Source: Streptococcus orisasini | GTDB lineage: Bacteria; Bacillota; Bacilli; Lactobacillales; Streptococcaceae | NCBI RefSeq assembly: GCF_001431045.1 | Contig: NZ_BCLE01000028.1 | Span: 1 to 64,000 of the forward strand | Direction: 5' to 3' | Length of the DNA stretch: 64,000 nt | Part shown: positions 58,677 to 64,000 of the stretch, piece after piece | How the letters are laid out: each line of letters starts with the position of its first letter | Numbering within the stretch: the first letter of the stretch is position 1 | Program-made: the position numbers and the translations under genes | Notes under the pieces: generated by a model | Database searches by the model: none | What the model was told of the DNA's origin: nothing | Seen by the model: only the letters and a program-made list of their open reading frames with translations

Positions 58677-60251
58677 CTAACGGCGGCTTTTAACTATCCA
58701 AATCATTTCCAAGATCAAAACAAGCGTTGCAAGAACCAGCAAAAAGATTGACAAAGATTGCAATTTTGCATTGAGGCTAAATAAACTAGCAGAGATCATT
58801 AAAGCCAGAAAAACCAGACTGAATATCAGGCGATTGGCAATACTGTTTATGGTCTTAATCCGATTATTGTAATCGTAAAAATCGTGGTTGATTAAAATTC
58901 GTCCATTTAAAACCTGTTCTAAGAGCTGATTCATCCGTCTGGGAACATTTTTACCATTTTTCAAAAGGTAAAACAGTTCAATCAGCAAGGCCTCCTTGTT
59001 GAGAGCTTGTTTCAGCAGGTCTGGTCCCATATTTTCGATGAAGTAATTTTTGGCTAAGGTCATCAAGTCAATATTAGGCGCCAAATCTCGGAAAATCCCT
59101 TCAATCTGCAGCGAAGCCTTTTCCAAAATAACAATCTGCGATGGCGCTTTTAAATGATTTTTCAGGAAAATATCAACTAAATCCTGCAAGAGATCCGTAA
59201 TGGCTAAATCTCCCAAATCAAGACTGGAATATTTAGCCAACATGCGTTCAACATCCTGACTCAGCTCCATCTTATTGATAGAGGTATCAAAACTGGTAAT
59301 ATCAAGGACAGCCCTGGTCATGCCATCCACGTCTTGGGCTGTGAAACTGTAAAGAATATCATTCAAAGAAGACCGCATGCCATCTTCTAAGCGTCCGGTA
59401 ATCCCAAAATCAATAAAGTAAATCTGCCCTTCATGAATCAAAAGATTTCCTGGATGAGGATCTCCATGAAAACACCCATCCTTGAAGACTTGTTTGATAA
59501 AAGAGAGCATTAGCTTTCGGCCGATATCCTCTAAATCATAGCCCGCTTGAAGCAAATTTGTATAATGATTGATGGGAATTCCGGAAATATACTCTTCAAC
59601 AATCATATGTTCAGTGGTATAGGCTGAAAAAACCTTGGGCACAGCAATACACTTGACCCCTTGATTGAGCTCTGCAAAATCCAGCATAGCCTGTGCTTCG
59701 TTGCGAAAATCAATTTCCAGAATCAGACTGTCCTTTAACTGGTATAGGACATCTGTTACATTAACCATGGGAATAAAGGCAGACGGAATTCTGCGAGACA
59801 AGCGAATCAAGAGATTGATATCTTCGTCTAGAACGTCTGCCAAATGAGGTCTTTGGATCTTAATCACAACTTCCTGACCAGAATAAAGCCTAGCTCGATG
59901 TGTCTGAGCGACTGAACCGCTGGCCAAAGGCTCATCCGAAATCCACTGAAAAACATTTTCAAGTGGCTCATTAAGCTCTGCTTGAATGGCAGACATAACA
60001 ATGTCTTTGGACAGGGGCTGCACATCGCTTTGCAGCTTGCTCAACTCTTTAATGTAAGCTTCCGGCAGCAGATCACTTCGGGTGGATAAAATCTGGCCAA
60101 TTTTGACAAAACTCGAACCTAGTTTTTCAAAGGCCTGACACAGCTTTTGCGGTGCTGTTTGGTCATCGAGCGGCTTTCTTTTATCCTTAAGTGCTGTCAG
60201 GCCGACCGAACTAAAGACGGCAACTATTTCTCTTAAACGCTTAGTTGACAT
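58677..60251 (-). CDS. ABC1/UbiB-family atypical kinase
   Basis: 524-residue AarF/UbiB protein. KxGQ motif in [18 protein letters not shown] near residue 55, Ala-rich loop [12 protein letters not shown] near 108, VVIKIQRP with the lysine, [11 protein letters not shown], and the metal motif [11 protein letters not shown]; two C-terminal hydrophobic segments (about 470-520) anchor it in the membrane. In other bacteria UbiB supports quinone synthesis, but streptococci of this group are not known for a respiratory quinone pathway. Follows the phasin-like gene by 20 bp, so they form an operon. Confidence 0.92.
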   Translation of the reverse strand: MSTKRLREIVAVFSSVGLTALKDKRKPLDDQTAPQKLCQAFEKLGSSFVKIGQILSTRSDLLPEAYIKELSKLQSDVQPLSKDIVMSAIQAELNEPLENVFQWISDEPLASGSVAQTHRARLYSGQEVVIKIQRPHLADVLDEDINLLIRLSRRIPSAFIPMVNVTDVLYQLKDSLILEIDFRNEAQAMLDFAELNQGVKCIAVPKVFSAYTTEHMIVEEYISGIPINHYTNLLQAGYDLEDIGRKLMLSFIKQVFKDGCFHGDPHPGNLLIHEGQIYFIDFGITGRLEDGMRSSLNDILYSFTAQDVDGMTRAVLDITSFDTSINKMELSQDVERMLAKYSSLDLGDLAITDLLQDLVDIFLKNHLKAPSQIVILEKASLQIEGIFRDLAPNIDLMTLAKNYFIENMGPDLLKQALNKEALLIELFYLLKNGKNVPRRMNQLLEQVLNGRILINHDFYDYNNRIKTINSIANRLIFSLVFLALMISASLFSLNAKLQSLSIFLLVLATLVLILEMIWIVKSRR

Positions 60252-60271
60252 AAACCTTTCCTTATCCGAAG

Positions 60272-60559
60272 TTATTTTTCAGATGACTGCTGCAAAAGAG
60301 CGTCCAGTTTCGCTTCCAAACGGGAAACGTCTTCCTTGGTTGCATACTGTACATTTTGCGTCTTAGCGTTGACCTTGTCCAAAACTTCCTGAGCTTCTGC
60401 TTGACTTTTACGTTTTAATTCAGACTGCAATTCCTTGCCTTCATCTACTGTAATACGGCCCTTTTCCACTAACTCTTTGACAAAACCGTCTGCTTTTTCA
60501 TAGGTCATGGAAGTCAAACCGATACCAGCCAGCAATATTTTCTTCAATTCATCCATCAT
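60272..60559 (-). CDS. Phasin-family-like protein
   Basis: 95-residue helical protein: LKKILLAGIGLTSMTYEKADGFVKELVEKGRITVDEGKELQSEL then a charged coiled-coil region with VSRLEAKLDALLQQSSEK. This is the small phasin-like protein often paired with UbiB-like kinases in firmicutes. The ATG at 60559 is chosen because AGGAGG lies 5 nt before it; an ATG one codon later is the alternative. It may be a partner or anchor for the kinase. Confidence 0.82.
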   Translation of the reverse strand: MMDELKKILLAGIGLTSMTYEKADGFVKELVEKGRITVDEGKELQSELKRKSQAEAQEVLDKVNAKTQNVQYATKEDVSRLEAKLDALLQQSSEK

Positions 60560-60752
60560 AGATGCCTCCTTAAATGACAAAGCTGCAGCAAAATACAGCT
60601 GATTATTATTTATATCTTTATCTTACTACTTTTTGTGAAAAATATGGGCTTTTTTCCGAATTTTCTCAGGCAATTTTAGATGAATTGTTTAAAAAAACTG
60701 CAAGACTTTTCAGAATCCTACAGTAGTTCCAATTATTATTTCCTGAAAATTT

Positions 60753-61400
60753 TTACAGTTCCTGTTTTAAACTAGCAGCAATTTTTTCATAGCCCTCTTG
60801 GCTCAAATGCAGGCCATCAATGGTATTATGTTCAGCTAAATTCCCAGAATCATCTAAGAGCAAAGGGTACAAATCAATATATTGAACTCCCGGCAAAACC
60901 TGCAAATTTTGATTTAACTGCTGCACAGCAGCATTGTTTCTGATCTTCACCTTTGCAGCATACTGTTCTCCTTCATTGACTGGCAAAACAGACAAGAGGT
61001 AGATCTGAGTAAGAATATTATGACTTCGGATCTGGGCAATAATCTCTGAAATTCTTGAAGTAATATCAGACAGAGCATAGCCTCTTCCAATATCATTGAT
61101 ACCAATCATTAAAAAGACCTTAGCCGGATTTAAGTCCAGCACCTGCTCTTGTAGATGCTCCAAAAGCCAGACAGAATCGGTGCCAGCAATACCTCGGTTA
61201 ATTATATTTTTTTCACGTCCCAGATATTTCTTCAAGGGAAAAAATTCGGTAATGGAATCGCCGGCAAAAGCAATGCTGTCAGCTTGTTTCTGCGCATTAG
61301 CTTTTTGGAAAGACCGCAGCCGTTCCATTTGATAAGTATCTAATTCAGTACTGCCGCTTTCTTTTGAGCGCTGATTGGTACTTGATTGATTGTGCAACAT
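60753..61400 (-). CDS. SGNH/GDSL-family hydrolase
   Basis: 215-residue esterase or acetylhydrolase. Catalytic Ser in IAFAGDSITEFFP near residue 48, Gly in RGIAGTDS, Asn in MIGINDIGRG, and Asp/His in IDGLHLSQEGYEKI near 200. The ATG at 61400 is used since GAAGGAG lies 6 nt before it; the frame continues 16 codons upstream without a ribosome site. There is no signal peptide, so it is cytosolic. Substrate unknown; carbohydrate O-acetyl groups are common in the family. Confidence 0.9.
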   Translation of the reverse strand: MLHNQSSTNQRSKESGSTELDTYQMERLRSFQKANAQKQADSIAFAGDSITEFFPLKKYLGREKNIINRGIAGTDSVWLLEHLQEQVLDLNPAKVFLMIGINDIGRGYALSDITSRISEIIAQIRSHNILTQIYLLSVLPVNEGEQYAAKVKIRNNAAVQQLNQNLQVLPGVQYIDLYPLLLDDSGNLAEHNTIDGLHLSQEGYEKIAASLKQEL

Positions 61401-61460
61401 ATTTATCTCCTTCACTTCAAAAAGAAACAAGAGGCCCTTTTCTTCCAAAAATTACTATTT

Positions 61461-62270
61461 TTATAAAGCTGCCAAATAATTTTCGATGACCTCCAATACA
61501 CCAGAGTCATCGTTTGAGCTTGCTTGATAACGGGCTGCTACTTTGGCCTCTTTAGATGCATTAGCCATGGCATAGGAATATTTGGCAAGCTTCAGCATTT
61601 CAACATCATTGCCGCTGTCACCAAACACCATCAGATTATCACTCTTATAATTCCAACCTTTTAGCAATTGCTCAAGTGCCCAGCCTTTATGCAGACCTTT
61701 TGTGATGACATCAATGCAGCCAAAACCGCTGCTGGTGCTTACTAAACGATCGCTGGTTTCAAAGCTATCAATAGCCTGCCTTACTTGCGTCACAGCTTCT
61801 TCTTCAACCTTAAGGGTTAATTTGAAAAAACGCTCATGAGGAAGTGGAAGCAACTCCTCAACAAGCTCTAAATTAGGCAGAAAAGGCAAAAGCCATTCGA
61901 TGATATCATGGGGAGCATCTCTGCGCAGATATGCTTTCTCCTCACCTGATAAAGAAATGACAGCTTCAGGATATTCTTGCTCAACAAAATGTATCAAATG
62001 GGCAATGTCTTCTCTGTTTTGAAAAACTTCAATCAAAGGCTTGTCCTTGTGAATGATATTAGCCCCATTTTCACTGACAAAGGTCAGCTGCTCATGGCAA
62101 TCGGGAAACTGATCTCTTAACTGCTGATACTGATTACCGCTCGCTACAACAAAGCGAATGTCCCTTTCCTGCAGCTGCCTTAACAGCTTTTGGAAACGTT
62201 CACGGTCATACTGCCCCTGTGAATTCAAAAAAGTGCCATCCATATCTGTCGCGATTACTTTTACTGTCAT
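61461..62270 (-). CDS. HAD-superfamily hydrolase, Cof/YidA type
   Basis: 269-residue phosphatase: nucleophile Asp in ATDMDGTFLNSQGQYD at residue 8, FVVASGNQYQQLRD motif II, the Lys in ITKGLHKGWAL, and motif IV FGDSGNDVEMLKLAKYSYAMANA. C2-type cap between about 85 and 185. Paralog of the HAD gene at 49391. Substrate unknown. It starts 47 bp after the Nudix stop and 60 bp before the GDSL start, so the three may form one transcript. Confidence 0.9.
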   Translation of the reverse strand: MTVKVIATDMDGTFLNSQGQYDRERFQKLLRQLQERDIRFVVASGNQYQQLRDQFPDCHEQLTFVSENGANIIHKDKPLIEVFQNREDIAHLIHFVEQEYPEAVISLSGEEKAYLRRDAPHDIIEWLLPFLPNLELVEELLPLPHERFFKLTLKVEEEAVTQVRQAIDSFETSDRLVSTSSGFGCIDVITKGLHKGWALEQLLKGWNYKSDNLMVFGDSGNDVEMLKLAKYSYAMANASKEAKVAARYQASSNDDSGVLEVIENYLAAL

Positions 62271-62317
62271 TTCGCCTCCTTAATAATGCATTTCATGAAA
62301 CAGCAGCTACCTGTCTG

Positions 62318-62818
62318 CTATTTTAAACCAAAGAGTATTTTTAGCTCCGTCACATTTGCTGGCAGAACATCTTCCTTATCCAGAAAATCTGCCAATTCTT
62401 CGGGAGACACCCAAACGTGGCCGTCTGTCTCACCCTTTTGGTAACTGACCTGGTCTTTATCAGCTCCGGTCCTAGCCAAATAATGGTCAAAGTGAGCGTG
62501 ATATTTAGGATCGCTGTATTGATAGAGAAGCTGAAGACGGTCAGCTTCCAGACCTGTCTCTTCTTTTAATTCCCGGCGGACGGCTGTTTCTGAATTCTCA
62601 CCTTTTAAAGCCGAACCGCCAGCCGTTGCTTCATAGTATCCTGGAAAAGTTTCTTTCTCGGAAGAACGATGCATAAAAAGCACAGCATTATCTCCATGTA
62701 AAAGCAGAACTTCGACCACCAAGTGAAAGTCATCTGCTGTTGAAAAAGTCTCACGTATGATGGTCTTTCCCGGTATCAAGTTCCGATTTTCATCATAGGC
62801 ATCCCAAACTTCAGTCAT
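62318..62818 (-). CDS. Nudix hydrolase (isopentenyl-diphosphate isomerase-like subgroup)
   Basis: 166 residues with a complete Nudix box, GSALKGENSETAVRRELKEETGLE, near residue 68 (Gly, Glu, RE-x-x-EE and Gly at the required spacing). The opening VWDAYDENRNLIPGKTIIRE and VLFMHRSSEKETFPGYYEA are features of the YfcD/IDI-like subgroup. It probably hydrolyses a nucleoside-diphosphate derivative; the substrate is unknown. Confidence 0.9.
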   Translation of the reverse strand: MTEVWDAYDENRNLIPGKTIIRETFSTADDFHLVVEVLLLHGDNAVLFMHRSSEKETFPGYYEATAGGSALKGENSETAVRRELKEETGLEADRLQLLYQYSDPKYHAHFDHYLARTGADKDQVSYQKGETDGHVWVSPEELADFLDKEDVLPANVTELKILFGLK

Positions 62819-62923
62819 AAGCTTATTCCTCCAGCTAATTCCCCTTTATTATATCTCGAAAAATACAGAAAACTCAAGCGTTTCTATTGATTTTTGAAAT
62901 ACAAAATAATTTCAAAGCTAATC

Positions 62924-62958
62924 AAAAAAGATTGAAATAAACGCATTCCAATCTTTTT
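62924..62958 (-). terminator. Terminator of the NRAMP-like gene
   Basis: AAAAAAGATTG / CAATCTTTTT arms enclose a 14-nt loop; a T run follows on the minus strand. 8 bp past the stop. Confidence 0.85.
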
Positions 62959-62965
62959 AATACTA

Positions 62966-64000
62966 TTAACCCAGCAATCCTGTAATGTAAGCAAGGAAAA
63001 AGAGGGCAAAACCGGCTAAGTAAATAATTCCTGCAATAGACAGCCAATAAAGCCATGGAGACAGCCGATGTTCTTTGTTGTTAACCAAAGAGAAATTCAA
63101 GTAAGCGTAAACAGGTGTTGTCAGGAAGGAAGCAATCATGGCAAAACGCATCAAAGTTGCAACATCCCCTGCAAACAAGAGAACAATAACAATTCCTACA
63201 AGAGAGGTGAACGTTGTCCAAATATTCAACTGCTTTTGACTGGCTTCCTTCTTATTGAATAAAAGACGAAGGGTCTCATTATTAGCGCGAGAATAACCAT
63301 CAATAACCGTAATGGTCGTACCAAAAATACACAAAAAGGCAATAAAGGCAATCAAGAGCCGTGACCAATTTCCAATAGCATAGGCATACATGTTGATAAA
63401 TTGCGCAATGTAGGCTGCACTAGCACTTTTGACAGGTTCTCCAGAACCAAACTGAATCAAGGCACCCAAAGCCAAAAAGATAAAGGCGAGGATGGCTGTG
63501 CCGATGTAACCCACATTAAAGTCAAGCAAACCATCTTTGTAGCTGACCTTGGTTGTCCGACGTTTTTCAACAGTCCACATGGAATTAATCGCTGATATTT
63601 CAATAGGTGCAGGCATCCAGCCCATCAAGGAAACGATGAAGGGCAGGGCGCTTAATTGCCAAGGCGAAGGTGCCTGAAAATCAGGTGCCAGCTCTCTGTG
63701 TTTGAAAACAGCAATGATAACGGCCAAAGTCGTTGCCAGAGTCAAAGAGATCATAACAAACTTGGACAGGCTATCAAGAAATTTATAACCGCCGATCAAG
63801 AGCATGGCCCAGGTAACAACAATCAAAATTGTTGTCAGCTGTGAAATGCTCAAACCAAATCCATGCGGAAAAATATTATATAAGATAGCAGCTGCCAAAA
63901 TCCCCACTGCAGCAGTATTAACAACAGCTGAAAAAATATTCATAATAAAGAATACCCAAAGGTAAAAAGATCCTTTTTCCTTATATCCTTCAATCAGGCT
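62966..64000 (-). CDS. NRAMP-like divalent metal transporter (cut by the window end)
   Basis: Partial: the frame is open to position 64000, with 19 further codons upstream of the first in-frame Met at 63943. About eight of the expected eleven or more helices are present. The region LPFIVSLMGWMPAPIEISAINSMWTVEKRR corresponds to NRAMP helix 6, where the metal-binding motif is usually MPH; here it reads MPAP, so the His is replaced. The GxxIxVIDGYSRANNETLRLL segment matches later NRAMP regions. The missing N terminus would show the DPG motif. Metal preference cannot be assigned. Confidence 0.82.
   Translation of the reverse strand, partial: SLIEGYKEKGSFYLWVFFIMNIFSAVVNTAAVGILAAAILYNIFPHGFGLSISQLTTILIVVTWAMLLIGGYKFLDSLSKFVMISLTLATTLAVIIAVFKHRELAPDFQAPSPWQLSALPFIVSLMGWMPAPIEISAINSMWTVEKRRTTKVSYKDGLLDFNVGYIGTAILAFIFLALGALIQFGSGEPVKSASAAYIAQFINMYAYAIGNWSRLLIAFIAFLCIFGTTITVIDGYSRANNETLRLLFNKKEASQKQLNIWTTFTSLVGIVIVLLFAGDVATLMRFAMIASFLTTPVYAYLNFSLVNNKEHRLSPWLYWLSIAGIIYLAGFALFFLAYITGLLG

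Overview
The window looks like chromosome of a mutans-group Streptococcus. It is AT-rich with mostly AAGGAG-type ribosome sites. The gene order pta-rluD-nadK-relQ / CYTH-prs-csd-rex / radC-sat-ffh-ylxM / bus(opuA) / guaA / fhs / coaBC / pgm / glyA-prmC-prfA-tdk matches my memory of the S. mutans backbone. I cannot name the species from sequence alone. There are no rRNA, tRNA, prophage, IS or CRISPR genes that I can support.

The left edge is the replication terminus: xerS lies next to a dif-like site at about 1193-1223. Most genes to its right are on the minus strand, as expected if the fork travels right to left toward dif. Layout: 0-5.5 kb xerS, a GT8 glycosyltransferase, an SDR oxidoreductase and an ABC exporter; 5.5-14.5 kb acetyl-phosphate, NAD and alarmone genes, PRPP synthesis, cysteine desulfurase, Rex and RadC; 14.6-18.5 kb the sat/SRP operon; 18.7-23.3 kb a glycine-betaine transporter with its c-di-AMP-type repressor BusR and a second GntR regulator; 23.5-32 kb guaA, fhs, CoA synthesis and phosphoglucomutase; 32-36 kb a heterodimeric ABC exporter and a PvaA-like protein; 36-41.6 kb a glyA/translation-factor operon ending upstream at tdk; 42-45.4 kb a flavin operon; 45.5-49.3 kb an OpuC-type osmoprotectant operon with a MarR regulator; 49.4-58.2 kb HAD, AI-2E and YczE-like proteins, then two GH1 6-phospho-beta-glucosidases enclosing three histidine phosphatases and a 1-kb repeat array; 58.2-64 kb VOC, UbiB-like kinase, phasin-like, GDSL, HAD and Nudix proteins and an NRAMP-like transporter cut by the window end.

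The most unusual content is of two kinds. (1) The flavin operon encodes a cytosolic-looking ApbE flavin transferase and, two genes on, an FMN-reductase/PAS protein whose C-terminal tail carries three copies of DATSGAS. This resembles the ApbE flavinylation motif, so the protein may be a multi-flavinylated soluble redox carrier. (2) A family of roughly 110-115 bp foldback repeats forms three arrays (41.7, 43.9 and 53.8-54.8 kb). All three lie in the sense orientation and end immediately before the Shine-Dalgarno of the next gene. The largest is a regular 8-unit array with an alternating B-C-B-C-B pattern.

Several regulatory sites are unusually legible: a consensus promoter overlaid by a BusR-like operator, three 28-bp-spaced operators before satD, a 33-bp palindrome before the MarR/OpuC operon, and apparently leaderless promoters for coaB and ylxM. 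All identifications come from reading motifs; no database search was run.
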